NCBI GenBank assembly: GCA_963678705.1
Contig: OY783204.1
Coordinates: forward strand, 3,234,701-3,298,700
Length of the DNA: 64,000 bases
From: Panorpa germanica
Taxonomy: Eukaryota; Arthropoda; Insecta; Mecoptera; Panorpidae
Reading direction: 5' to 3'
The notes under the pieces were generated by a model. The model was not told the origin of the DNA. It did no database searches and worked only from the letters and a program-made list of their open reading frames with translations. The translations under genes were made by a program, and so were the position numbers. Below, in pieces: positions 11,107 to 22,490 of the stretch; position 1 is the first letter of the stretch; each line of letters opens with the position of its first letter.

Positions 11107-11705
11107 GTATTTATTTTTGTACTTACATACAATACAGTAGAAGAATAACATACAATACTTATTACTAAGTATTATGTATGCTAATTCTAAAAAATGGACT
11201 ATATAAAAATAAGTCGGGTTTTCCTTCCTGACACTATAACTCCAGAACGCACGAACCGATTTTGCATTTGATGGAAAGGTCTCGGGCTCCGTGAGGTTTA
11301 TAGCAAAGAAAATTCAGGAAAAATTTCAACAGAAAAGCGGGAAAATCTTTTTTCACATACAGCGCCATCTCTAATACATAGCATGTACTACAAACCAATA
11401 TTTTAAGTAGATGGCGCCGGTGCGTGATACATTGTTTGACAGCTACTCATTGTTCTCTGCTCAGTTAATTTTATGTGACAAACCGGTATTGTGTTCACTG
11501 TGAAATTGTGAAAAAAAAGTTTAAAAAATAAGTTATTCGTTTCCTAACATTTCAATTGGAAAACATCAAATCAATCACGTGTATTGTGCAAATTTTTATT
11601 CAATTTCAACAGCAGGCATTTGTCTTTAAGGTGGTAAGTTGAACTGTGTAAATTATGTGGATCGTGCATTTCAGGTTACATTCACCACTCTGTCCATAGT
11701 CCAAA

Positions 11706-14700
11706 ATGCCTAGAGGACGACGTGCGAACATCGGCCGCCGCACAAGACATGCAAGCCAGCAACAAGTGTATTCACAGAACTTGAGACAATTGCCCGATTG
11801 AGACAACGCGTGAGCACACGAAGATCATTGGCATCATACAATCGCTTGGCATTCCAATATGATCCCACTGCGAACTACAGTGATGATGAAAATTTAGATA
11901 TTGGATCAACGACGAATATATGCCGATATTGCAATGCGTTAAAGTTCAAAAGAGAAACGGCTGGATTGTGCTGCGCAAGTGGAAAAGTCAAACTGGATCC
12001 ATTACTTACACCACCACAGCCACTGAAACCATTGTTCGATGGAAGTGATCTCGATTCCAGCCATTTTCTTCAACACATTCTTGAATACAATAACTGCTTT
12101 CGCATGACTTCCTTTGGAGCTAATATCATTCGAGAAGGCGGCTTCATGCCGACTTGCAAGGTAAAAGATACAACACACATAACCAATCACTCACACCAAC
12201 ACAATGAATTGCAACACATAACAACTACATATACACCACACACTACACCATCACACGATCAGAAGTTACACCGTATTCTTCAACAAATGATTGTTTGCAA
12301 TTACAGATACAAGGACAAACATATCATTTGCATGGTTCAATGGTGCCAACACCAGATGAACCGCATCAATTTCTGCAAATATATTTCATTTCGTCGATGG
12401 TGGATCAGCTGAATGTGCGGTGCAATATACAGGGAACACAACAGTTAAAGAGACGAATTATTGAACAGTTGCAAGCATTTTTTCACGCTAATAATGCTGT
12501 GGTTAATATGTTCAAAACAGCATTGGAACGAATGCCATCGGATACGCACAAATTTGTCATAAGAGCGGATTGTACCCCAACAGGTGAACATGTGCGAAGA
12601 TTCAATGCACCCACCGTTAATGATGTTGCTGCAATTATTGTTGGCGATCCAACTAAATCGCGAGACATTGTCGTTCAGCGAAGAAGCAATATCATGCATC
12701 GTGTAAACGAGACACATCGTTTGTACGATGCGTTACAATATCCAATCATTTATTGGCAAGGGCAAGACGGATACAACATCACGTTGAAGATGGTCGATCC
12801 AATTACTGGTACAATATTCACACACTAATTATTGCTATTATTGCTATTATTGGTTTCTATTAACAATTCATTTAATTTTGCATTTTCAGGCGTATCAACG
12901 AATAAAAATCTAAGCGCAATGAATTACTATGCGTATCGTATGATGATTCGTACACATGAGGAGAATGTCATTCTGAAGTGCCGTCGGCTATTCCAGCAAT
13001 TCGCTGTCGACATGTATGTCAAAGTCGAGACCGAACGTTTAGCGTTCATCCGATTCAATCAGGCAAAGCTACGATCTGAGGGCTATATACACTTGCGTGA
13101 TTCTATTCATTCAGATGGTGATGTTCAGAATATTGGACGTCTGACGATTCTCTTATCATCTTATATCGGAAGCCCACGACACATGCACGAATACGCTCAA
13201 GACGCTATGACGTACGTGCGAAATTATGGAACTCCGGATTTATTTATTACGTTCACATGCAATCCGAAGTGGACGGAAATTGAACGTGAGTTGAAACCGG
13301 GCCAAAAACCGCAAGATCGCCATGACATAATCGCCAGAGTATTTCAGCAAAAACTCAAGGTTATGATGGATGTGCTTACTAAGTATCGAGATTTTGGTGA
13401 CACACGTTGTTATATGTATTCGGTGGAATGGCAGAAGCGTGGACTACCGCATGCTCATATCCCAATTTGGTTGCTGAACAAATTACATTCAAATGAAGTG
13501 AACATCATATCAGTTGAAATTCCTGATCCAGTCACTGATCCCCATCTACACGACATTGTGACGACACAGATGGTGCATGGACCATGCGGTGCATTAAATC
13601 CATTATCGCCTTGCATGGCTGATGGAAAGTGCACAAAACGATATCCGCGACCGTTAGTTGCTGAAACAGTCACAGGGAACGATGGATATCCAGTTTATCG
13701 TCGGCGTTCAAAAGAAAATAATGGTCGAACTATCAAAGTTAAAGTTAAAAATCAAGAGATTGAGATCGGAAATGAATTCATTGTACCATATTGCCCGCTG
13801 CTATCACGAATTTTCGAAACACATGCAAACGTTGAGAGTTGTCATTCGGCCAAATCAATCAAATATTTGTGCAAGTACGTCACAAAAGGCAGCGACATGG
13901 CTGTGTTTGGTATTGCGTCGGAAAATGCGAATGACGAAATCAGCAACTTCCAAATGGGCAGATACGTCAGTACTAATGAAGCACTGTGGCGATTATTGTC
14001 ATTTCAAATTCATGAAAGATATCCCACAGTTGTACATTTAGCAGTGCATTTGGAAAATGGTCAAAGACTTACTTCACTGAGATTAATGCGGCACAACGAG
14101 CTGAGAGACCACCATCGACAACATTGACTAGCTTCTTTGCAATGTGTGAAGCAGATCCATTCGCAGCGACGATGATGTACGTTGAAATGCCCAAGTATTA
14201 CACTTGGAATCAATCAACAAAGAAATTCCAACGTCGCAAACAAGGAACCCCAGTTCCAGATTGACAACAGGTGTTTTCCACTGATGCACTAGGTCGCATG
14301 TATACTGTTCATCCTAGAAATGATGAATGTTTTTATTTGCGACTGCTGTTGGTAAATGTACGTGGACCAAAATCATTTGCGCATTTGAAAACTGTGAATG
14401 GCCACCAATGCCAAACATATCGAGAAGCATGTCAACTATTGGGTTTGCTGGAGAACAATTCTCATTGGGATTTAACACTTGCGGATTCAGTTGTTTCATC
14501 AAATGCGTACCAAATACGAACGCTGTTCGCAATTATCATCACCACATGTTTTCCTTCACAACCAATTCAGTTATGGAACAAATACAAAGACGACATATGT
14601 GAAGATCAACCAAGAATTAAATCGAGAGCTGCAATACAATGTTGATACATTGCAGGAATTCGTTCGAAATAATGTGCCGCTGCTGAATGAACAGCAAAAA

Positions 14701-16035
14701 CAAGTATACGAAACATTAATGCAAGCGGTGGACAATAATACTGGTGGTCTATTCTTCCTGGACGCACCTGGAGGAACAGGGACATATGTCATTTCATTGA
14801 TTTTGGCCACTATTCGATCAAGATGTAACATAGCTTTGGCGTTAGCATCATCTGGAATTGCGGCGACTCTTCTAGATGGCGGTCGTACTGCACATTGTGC
14901 GCTTAAGTTGCCACACAATTGATACTCCAACATGCAATATTTCCCGATCCAGTGCAATGGGAAAATTGTTGATGCAATGCAACCTCATTGTTTGGAATGA
15001 GTGCACAATGGCACATAAGAAATCACTTGAAGCACTTAACTTCACACTGAAGGATCTTCGGCGAAATAACACATCTTTGGCGGCTTGATGATATTGTTGG
15101 CAGGCGATTTCAGGCAGACGTTGCCAGTAATTCCCCGTGGAACGCCTGCAGATGAATTGAATGCTTGCCTGAAGGCATCACCTTTATGGAATAACGTAAA
15201 AACATTATCGCTAACCACTAATATGAGAGTTCAACTTCAAAATGATCAAAGTGTTGCACAATTTTCCAAACAATTGTTAGCTGTTGGAAATGGAAAAGTC
15301 CCAGTTGATGCGACATCTGAATTAATTACTCTTACCAACGACTTTTGCCGATTTGTAGACTCTCAATTAGCTCTTATTGAAAATGTTTTCCCAAACATTA
15401 GTGAGAATTATCAGAATTATGCTTGGTTAAGTCAACGAGCAATTCTTGCCGCAAAGAATAATGATGTACACGCACTGAATTTCACCATTCAATCAAAAAT
15501 TGCTGGCGATTTGGTGACATACAAATCCGTTGATTCCATAACAAATCCCGATGATGTAGTAAATTATCCAACGGAGTTTTTGAACTCTCTAGAGTTACCA
15601 GGATTTCCACCACATAACTTGCAACTCAAAGTTGGTACAGTTATTATGATATTGCGTAATTTGAATCCACCGCGACTTTGCAACGGTACTCGACTTTCGA
15701 TAAAAAGACTTATGCCGAATTTGATTGGGGCAACCATTATTAACGGAAAGTACGTAGGTGAAAATGTATGTATTCCTCGAATACCAATGATTCCGACTGA
15801 TCTTCCGTTTGACTTCAAACGATTGCAATTTCCAGTTCGCCTTGCGTTCGCAATGACAATTAACAAGTCGCAAGGCCAATCGCTTAGTGTTTGCGGGATA
15901 AATTTAGAAAATCATTGTTTTTCACATGGGCAGTTATACGTTGCGTGTTCACGAGTTGGGAAACCATCCGCTTTGTTTGTGTTAACGTCAGACCAAAAAA
16001 CAAAAAATGTGCTTTACCAAAGAGCACTTCAATGA
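11706..16035 (+). pseudogene. Helitron Rep/helicase pseudogene (copy B)
   Basis: Rep (HUH nuclease, rolling-circle initiation) fused to a PIF1-type helicase. Exon 1 is 11706-12160 (early stop and frame change near 11790; the CRYCNALKF and FRMTSFGANI parts are readable), exon 2 12307-12808, exon 3 from 12890. Rep motifs: LPHAHIP and YLCKYVTKG. Helicase: the Walker A reads DAPGGTGTY, so the GKT lysine is lost; Walker B reads IVWNECTMAH with Asp changed to Asn; LLAGDFRQTLPV, LTTNMRV, NKSQGQSL and YVACSRVG are intact. Further lesions: frameshift near 14070, stop at 14262, a deletion of about 240 bp at 14606 relative to the intact Helitron, a frame break at 14922, and stop at 15086. The last frame, 15085-16035, is open. 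Confidence 0.9.
12244..14628 (+). repeat. Tandem composite unit, copy B, second segment
   Basis: Matches 2846-5230 (offset 9398) with only scattered single-base changes, for example LPHAHIL in A against LPHAHIP in B. The 522-bp offset change against the first segment is the deletion carried by copy A. Confidence 0.9.
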
Positions 16036-16331
16036 AACGGATAATTTGCGGACACGTATAACGCTTCGATTCAGTATTTACTTTGGATTCACTTTCATTT
16101 ACTTAGAGAAGTTCAACTAAATAACACTAATCGAAATAAATTCATTACTGTTGTGAAATGAAATAAAATTTTTCCTTTTCAAATATAAAACAAAAAAAAA
16201 ATTTTCTTCATCTTTTAATCACCAAACGAAATGTTACATAAAACGAAGCCATCTGATGGCGAAACGGAGTTCGCCGGGTTTGCTAGTGTGTTTATAAATC
16301 AGTAATACTGGCTTTGCTTTTGATTTTATAG

Positions 16332-16830
16332 ATACAAGGATAGATTGGCCATCGAATTGGATCATTCCAACCTCTCGAAGATGCACAGCATAAATTTTTA
16401 CAAATATACTACATGGCCAACATAGAGGAACAACTTGATCGACATCAAGAGATCAATGCAGCAATGAAAAGAGCAATTCTTCAAGATCTGCAGCAACTAC
16501 TTCATGAACATCATGCCTTGGTCAGGCTTTTCAGGAGTGCTTTGGAGCGCATGCCAAATGATGACTACAAAGTCGTGATCAGAGCGGATAAACGACCATC
16601 TGGAACACACGAACGCACATTTAACGCTTCAACAATAAATGAATTTTCCATCCTGATTGTTGGTGAAAACTTGGAAACACGCGATATTGTGCTTACACGT
16701 CGCGATACTGGACAACTGCAACAAATATCTGAAACACATCGTTCAAATGACACACTGCAATACCCGCTGATGTTTTGGCTAGGAGAAGATGGATATTATT
16801 TCAACATCAAAATGAAAAATTCATTGAATG
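16332..16830 (+). pseudogene. Outer Helitron Rep exon 2
   Basis: Begins after a TTTTATAG acceptor with IQG, a stop, then a frame aligned to IQGQIYHLLG of other Helitrons; open from 16413 (MANIEEQLDRHQEINAAMKR onward). ALERMPNDDYKVVIRADKRP is the conserved Helitron_like_N core. It ends at a GTGAGT donor in phase 1, the same phase and place as intron 2 of the intact Helitron. Exon 3 is deleted: after an acceptor near 16883 only noncoding sequence leads to the element's 3' end. Confidence 0.8.
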
Positions 16831-17130
16831 GTGAGTGAGTATCAATATCATAGTTTTCATTTCAACATGACATACATTTTACAGTGTTTGGTTTTGGTTT
16901 CCAATAAAAGACCAATTACACTGCTTATTACCAGGAAAAGAACAGACTTAAAAATTAGGGACTGTTTCTTTAGAGAAAATTGGACAAATGCTGACAACAA
17001 CTATTTGCTGCGGTTTCGACAACTGCTTCATTAGATTTATAAATTTCAAAAAATTGAAAAATTTATTGCCTCTAAGGCGGAACAATGTTCGCCGGGTCAG
17101 CTAGTCTTATATATTTTTATTTATAAGCAG

Positions 17131-18100
17131 ATTTTACAATAAATACAACATACGGGGTGTAATAGGTGCTATAGATTGCACACATATAAGAATAGTGAAA
17201 CCAAAAATCTTTCCTCCTCTTTACCCAGCAAGCATATATATGGACAGACGCAGTCATTACAGCTTAAATGTTAAAGTGGTAAACGAAACAAAATGTACTT
17301 GTATTACTGTGATGAGTGCTGTTGAATTATGTTAATTGTTAACATTATTAGTTAGTATCATATATCCCTAATTTTATTACAGATTATGCGAACATAATTA
17401 TTGTAGTATAGTTAATTAGTTGAAATTCAAGCTGCGTTTAATTGTTCTGTAACTCCAGGTGTCTGATTGTAATAACGCATCTTATCATTAAATGCTGGAT
17501 ATCCTGGTTCTGTTTATGAGGCAGCAATCGGGCAGTTATTAAAGGTCCGTGAACCAATGGAAGAGCAGTATATGTCTGAAGATAAATCTATCTCTTTAAT
17601 AGCTTTGTATATTATAGTAACAAGTAAAGCAGCCTATTAGTTTTTAGTAATTTTATTCTATTTAATGGGAGATTCAGGTTACTCGCAGCAGCCTCGGTTA
17701 TTTACACCAATTTCCAACGCAGTTGATGGTTCGGCAGATGATTTGTATGGTATAATAAAACACATCGAGCAAGCAAGCAAGCGATCCTGTCGAAAGAACC
17801 TTAGGAATAATGAAGCAACAATTCAGGTGTTAAGCGATAGCATCAAAAATAATTTATACCGTGGCAGTATTTCATAACATTGCTATTGCAAATAACTTGA
17901 AACTTGATGAAGAACACTTACACAAACAAAATGATTATGGTAATGGTACATTTACACAATATTATTATATCATAAACAATAATTAATACGTTTATTCTTT
18001 GTTTCAGATACCATCTGAAAATGAATTTGACGCCAATGACCGAAATACCCGAAGACTAGGCCAAGAAGCAAGACATTCGACATATATTCGAATAATTAAT
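17131..18100 (+). pseudogene. HARBI1-like (PIF/Harbinger) transposase remnant
   Basis: Several GT-AG bounded blocks of a DDE transposase of the Harbinger type. Block 1, 17131-17278: GVIGAIDCTHIRIVKP (first catalytic Asp) and MDRRSHYSLNVKV. Block 2, about 17457-17543: NAGYPGSVYEAAI, out of frame with its own start. Block 3, about 17660-17875: LMGDSGYSQQPRLFTPI (second catalytic Asp) and a degenerate third-acid region. A FHNIAIANNLKLDEEHLHKQ tail follows in another frame, then a last block from about 18008. Several frame breaks make it dead. The outer Helitron ends only 26 bp before block 1, inside what would be the preceding intron. Confidence 0.7.
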
Positions 18101-18289
18101 AATTTTTTTTTTTTTTAATTATTTACATAATAACTTAAGATATATAATATAATATAAAAAGAATATAATACAATTTTTATAAATTTTTGCCGTAATGAGC
18201 TCTATCTCCGCTTCCATTAGTTTTTTATTTTTCTATTTCTGGGAATAAAACTCAATCCTTCCACATACATGCCTTCCTCCATACATCAT

Positions 18290-18830
18290 TTACAGAAACG
18301 ACCGTAGTGGTGGTACACGACATAGTTATCATAGGTGGCGACCGCAACGCCAAAAACATCGTGTGACAGTCAAAATGAACGGACACTCCAGGAAGACTTC
18401 TACAAGCATATGGAGTCAATAATAACATTGACATCCTTGGTCCCGAACCCCTTTCCACTATCCTTACAACGGTTCCCCGCCGTACATTGTGGATATATGT
18501 TTTTTTAAAAGAATATTCCACAATGAAGAAATGATCACCTCCTCCAACATTAGCTCTGATCAACGTGGTGGTTTTCTACTGCCTCCTATAATACAATAAG
18601 AAATCCAAATTCCGCAGAAACCAGAACATCATAAATATCAATACCACCCAATGCCTGAACCACTCAAACAATTCCATTCCTACGCCAATTCTATCATGAT
18701 CTCCACCATATTCACAATAATATTTCCTCTTTTACCAACCACATCTACCAATCCATCCGTAAAAGAATTCTTTCCCCATCACAATTTTTTCTCATAGTAA
18801 ACTTCCTTCCTGCATTATTGACTCCGTTAA
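18290..18830 (+). pseudogene. Jockey-like LINE endonuclease fragment
   Basis: Conceptual translation across frame breaks gives IIGGDRNAKN, GRLLQAYGVNNNIDILGPEP and LTTVPRRT, the pattern of the AP-endonuclease domain of Jockey-type LINEs (GDFNAKH, GR-L, LGP-PT). Multiple stops. The rest, to about 18830, may be downstream ORF2 remains but is too decayed to name. Confidence 0.5.
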
Positions 18831-18959
18831 GGTCATGTCTAGTTTAAATGCTCTTCAAAAACTCGAAATACTTAATACTCATATTATCAGTCATTTCACA
18901 TTTAGAACAACAATAAGCCCGCCCACCTACTACATCGCAATTGCTCTATCTGTGAAATT

Positions 18960-19910
18960 GATCAATCTATTCGAAGCTTAGTGAAAAGATCCTTGCATTT
19001 GCCGGATGAAGTCTCTACCGGTTTTTTGTACACTCGAGTGAGAGACGGAGGTCTAGGTGTGCCGAGACTAGAAGTCCATAACCGTTTCACTGTTTTGCGT
19101 AGCTACGTGAAACTACAAAATATGGATGACAACGTTATTAACGCTATAACATCAAATGAAAGGTTCTTAAAAAAAAGCAAAATTGTTGACGGTTAAGTGC
19201 GGGCTAGTGAGGCTAAACGTAAAGAATGGTGCAGATGGAGTTATCTCTCCATGCAAGGTATTGGCGCGGCTAGTTTTAAGAACAGTCCTATCTCAAACAG
19301 ATGGTTAAGAGATTCATCAATTCTAGCTCCAAATAGGTTTAATGATGCAATTCGGCTAAGAACCAACACGTTTTGGATGTAAACTTGTTCAATCGAAAAG
19401 AGGAGGGTCTGATGACGTAATGTGTGACGCCTGTAAGCTAAAAGTGGAATCATTGGGGCATATAGCGCGGCAGTGCCATGTGTTGAAGCCGTAAGGATTA
19501 ACCGTCACAATGACATTCTAAAAGTTTTAACTGAAAAACTAGCCAAGAAACACACGGAAGGTATATTTATTAAGGAACCTTGTCTTCAGTCGCCGCTTGG
19601 CTTGCTAGCCGGATTTAGTATTCTTAAACAACAAGGCTGGATATATTATCGACGTAACGGTTAGACTTGAGAACAAAGATAGCCCGCTTCGTGCAGCTGA
19701 TGAAAAACGTGACAAATACAATATCCTAATCCCCCAACTCTTACAACAACATAGTCTGAACTCAGTAGAAGTGGTACCCTTAGTAGTAGAATCAAGAGGA
19801 GTCCTTCCTAAATCTACTACAGCATATTTGAACAAGCTAGACATCATACACTTGAAGATTACTTGTGCAATGATTGCGGTGAGATCTTCAATTGAAATGG
19901 CAAATATTTT
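18960..19910 (+). pseudogene. R2-like non-LTR retrotransposon C-terminus
   Basis: Thumb region of an R2-clade protein (RSLVKRSLHLPDEVSTGFLY then RVRDGGLGVPRLEV, 18966-19080), a WCRWSYLSMQGIGAASF block (19225-19280), the CCHC finger (CDACKLKVESLGHIARQC, about 19425-19480), HNDILKVLTEKLAKK, and the restriction-like endonuclease region (DLVFLNNKAGYIIDVTVRLE, 19612-19670), where the Asp residues of the PD-(D/E)xK fold are visible. TAA at 19194 and at least two frameshifts break the frame. It complements the N-terminal R2-like pieces at 148 and 9025, though nothing shows they come from one insertion. Confidence 0.75.
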
Positions 19911-20534
19911 TATATACTATTTTAGAAATGAGTAGATATACGATAATGTTACTTCAGCGTGCTCTTCGTGAAGGCACCAGAAATGTTTTACATGTTTATA
20001 TGTTTGTTGGAAAAAAGGCGCACAAAACCATAACCAATAATAACTAGTGCATAAATATAGTTTTAAACTAAAATAAAAAGGGCACTGGACAAAAAAAACA
20101 AGCCATAAAATGTCCTGTTGGCTTTGCCAAGTCGTTTTATATACTCCCAAGAGTGCTGTAAGTGGGTCCGCCCCCCCCCATGCACTCGGCCTAAGACGCC
20201 TTCAGCCAAAGTTAGCGGCCGTCCGGTTGACGTGATGATCCCATCTGGATTACAGTATGGTTGGACATAAGTTCCTAGAGGTACCTCCACGCGGTCAAGC
20301 CTGGGCAGATAAAATGGTTATGGGAGGCTGTTTTATCTGGAGAACATTATCCTCGTCCATTTGGCGTACCTAAACGCTAGAGCCATCTCAAGGTACTGTT
20401 TAGATTTTGGTATTCTTGAATTTGCCAAAGCAGTCATAGATAGTAAATAGTTTGCTTTGGCAAGTTCAATGAAATGTACATGAGATTAGATGATAGACAC
20501 CCGAAGGAAAGTGTGATGTTAAAGTTTCGGACTG
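19911..20534. other. No recognised gene; C-tract patch
   Basis: AT-rich flank, then a more GC-rich patch at 20150-20300 with a run of C at 20168-20177. A minus-strand open frame crosses the patch (20063-20290) but resembles nothing I know. It may be LINE untranslated sequence. Confidence 0.3.
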
Positions 20535-20692
20535 ATGCACCGTCCGGCTGGAGCCGTACGAGAGAGCTACGATCTGGTAGTGTGCCCCCAGAATTTAGGA
20601 TTCAGAAAGAAGAGGTCAACTATTGATGCTATGAGCCAGATCAAGAGGTCGGTAGCGAACATAAAACTAAAGGCGCACCGGCTGGAAGTAAT
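20535..20692 (+). pseudogene. R1-like LINE reverse transcriptase start, fragment 1
   Basis: NLGFRKKRSTIDAMSQIKRS is the first conserved RT block of R1-clade LINEs. The last 77 nt (20616-20692) recur nearly identically at 21652-21728. The RT stops here and an unrelated intron-bearing sequence begins. Confidence 0.6.
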
Positions 20693-20695
20693 TTG

Positions 20696-21453
20696 TTCGT
20701 ACTGGGAGATTCCTTTATAGTAATATTCGGAGACAGAATATTAGGAAAAGTAAAATACCGCCGAAACTATAAATGAACGGTAGATCTAGCAGTTGATGGA
20801 CGTAAATCGAGGCAGCTAGCTAATCATTTCAATAGAATACATAAAACACTTAGCATGAGAAACGTGATAGTTATGATTGGAGTAAATGATCTTCTTCGTG
20901 TACGTATTTTATTTACATTTATATTTCTAGTTTTTAACACTTGAACATATATAACTTATTTATAACAACTGATCAATGAAACTGATTAATGAAAAGTACA
21001 TTTTTATATTTTTTAGGGTATCCCAGTACAGCAGTTTAGGCTAAACTGCTACAATATAGCTAGAAAACTTAATGGGAATAATGTGATTTGGCTGACAATT
21101 CCGCTAACGCCCAAAACCATTAATAAATCAACATTAACAGATGACTACAATACATCTATACTAACATTAAATAATAGTAAATATTAGTTTGAATTTATTA
21201 TAAATTTTTTACGTATATAATTTTATTGATTTCTTAAAATATTGCAGTTCCTTATATTAGAGTGATAGATGTGCGTCATCATTTCATTAAAAGAAATATT
21301 ATTAGAACAGATATGTTTGAGAGGTAAAGATATTAATATCATAAGTAATGAACTATACTGCACGTTGGTTTAAATATATATATCAATTTTAGATATTCTG
21401 ACCTACTACATTGGAACTTACGAGGGATGTCAGCTGTGGCGAATTTTTATTAA
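20696..21453 (+). pseudogene. SGNH/GDSL-hydrolase-like frame with four exons
   Basis: Four blocks joined by GT-AG introns with matching phases: 20696-20899, 21017-21176, 21248-21323, 21393-21453, together 501 nt and 166 codons before the final TAA. Block I motif GDSF (FVLGDSFIVIFGDRIL), the IGVND of block III (VIVMIGVNDLLR) and a block-V-like SDLLHWN with the catalytic Asp-x-x-His spacing are all present in the right order, with VIWLTIPLTPK between. SGNH enzymes are esterases or lipases. One internal TGA (20774) and the lack of a start codon suggest decay, or a missing upstream exon. It lies between two copies of a 77-nt R1-like RT segment. Introns argue against capture by retrotransposed mRNA. 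Confidence 0.55.
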
Positions 21454-21651
21454 CAACTTGCAGCAATAAACTACAGATTTTATATAACTTTAACGGCTAC
21501 GTTATTACATTTCCAGAAGCTAATGCGGTTAAATCCTTTTTAATTTTTGTAAACTTTAATGGAATATGCAATCTTCCTTTCAGTTATTGATAGATAATTT
21601 ATTCTTTATATATTATTAAAGGATTTAACCAATATAAATTCAAAAAGATAA

Positions 21652-22335
21652 GGTCAACTATTGATGCTATGAGCCAGATCCAGAGGTCGGTAGCAAACAT
21701 AAAACTAGAGGCGCACCGGCTGGAAGTATGGAAGTATTGGTAACGCTAGACATCAAGAATGCCTTTAATTCAGCACCCTGGGATGGAATCATGAAAGCGC
21801 TGAGAGAATTTGAAGTCAGTGAGTACCTGACACGAATTATAAGCAGCTATCTAGAGGACCGTTGGATAGAAGTCGAGGAGAAACTAATAAGTGTAACCTG
21901 TGGAGTTCCACAAGGATCGGTATTAGGGACTCTACTATGGAACATTCTATACGACGAGGTACTAAAAATTGAGCTACCAGATGGCGTAACAATTATTGGA
22001 TTCGCAGATGACACAGCACTTATTATAGAAGCTAAAACTGAAGAAACACTAAAGGCACACGCAAACACGGCGCTGAACAGGATAGAACAGACGCTAGAGA
22101 GGAAGCAATTACAGCTTGCTCCGGAAAAAACATTGGCCGATGGGCAATGGAAAGGATAGAAGTACGGTCAATAACGGGAACCACACTGACCGTAGATAAT
22201 ATTGTTAATACTATGGTAGAAAAGGAAGAGTATTGGAGTGCGGTTCGAGTCTTCGTCACGAAAATTCTAAAAACCAAAGAAGTGGACGTTAACACAGCAC
22301 CGTACCCGGAATTCGAGTATCAAGATAAATTGTGA
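21652..22335 (+). pseudogene. R1-like LINE reverse transcriptase, fragment 2
   Basis: RT palm of an R1-clade LINE. It starts with the repeated RSTIDAMSQIQRSVANIKLE block, then TLDIKNAFNSAPWDGIM (first catalytic Asp), VTCGVPQGSVLGTLLWNI and IIGFADDTALII (the FADD catalytic pair). The open frame 21728-22159 holds all RT catalytic residues. At about 22130 it jumps to a C-terminal segment (VEKEEYWSAVRVFVTKILKT, 22147-22335), so the region between is deleted. TGGAAGTA is doubled at 21721-21736, a small seam after the repeat. Confidence 0.8.
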
Positions 22336-22490
22336 AGGAATGCTATTGCGGTACCAGACTGTAGTCTAGAAGAAGAGAGGGGGAGTTTTAGTTGGTATGC
22401 GCTCTCCCAGCGAGGGTGAATCCAACATGTCCCGACAGGCTATCAGGCGACAGTCTTATGAAAGATTTCTCCTCCTCACTACAAAAAAAA
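22336..22490 (+). other. Probable R1-like 3' UTR and A-run
   Basis: GC-richer stretch with GGGGGAGTTTTAGTTGGTAT and CGCTCTCCCAGCGAGGGTGA, ending in a short A-run (about 22483-22491). This fits the 3' UTR and end of an R1-type element in the same orientation as the RT fragment. Confidence 0.5.

Larger units (their letters stand above)
8878..11721 (+). repeat. Tandem composite unit, copy B, first segment
   Basis: Matches 1-2845 almost base for base. In this copy the unit is not interrupted by BEL/Pao and runs on into the complete right part of both Helitrons. Confidence 0.9.
11198..16286 (+). mobile_element. Inner Helitron, full-length copy B
   Basis: About 5.1 kb. The 5' end is ACTATATAAAAATAAGTCGG. 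The 3' end has a 6-bp-stem hairpin GGCGAA-ACGGAG-TTCGCC (16257-16274) followed by GGGTTTGCTAG, CTAG at 16283-16286, and T next. It contains one Rep/helicase gene with many lesions, so it is not autonomous, but both ends look usable. It is inserted in intron 1 of the outer Helitron. Confidence 0.85.
10957..17104 (+). mobile_element. Outer Helitron (copy B) split by inner Helitron
   Basis: The exon 1 end at 10957-11106 and exon 2 at 16332-16830 belong to one Helitron gene whose intron 1 was split by the inner Helitron (about 11198-16286). The right end has a hairpin (GGCGGAAC ... GTTCGCC, 17076-17093), then GGGTCAGCTAG ending in CTAG at 17104 with T following. After exon 2 most of the Rep and all of the helicase are deleted. 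The left end is not identified; it may be truncated. Confidence 0.75.
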
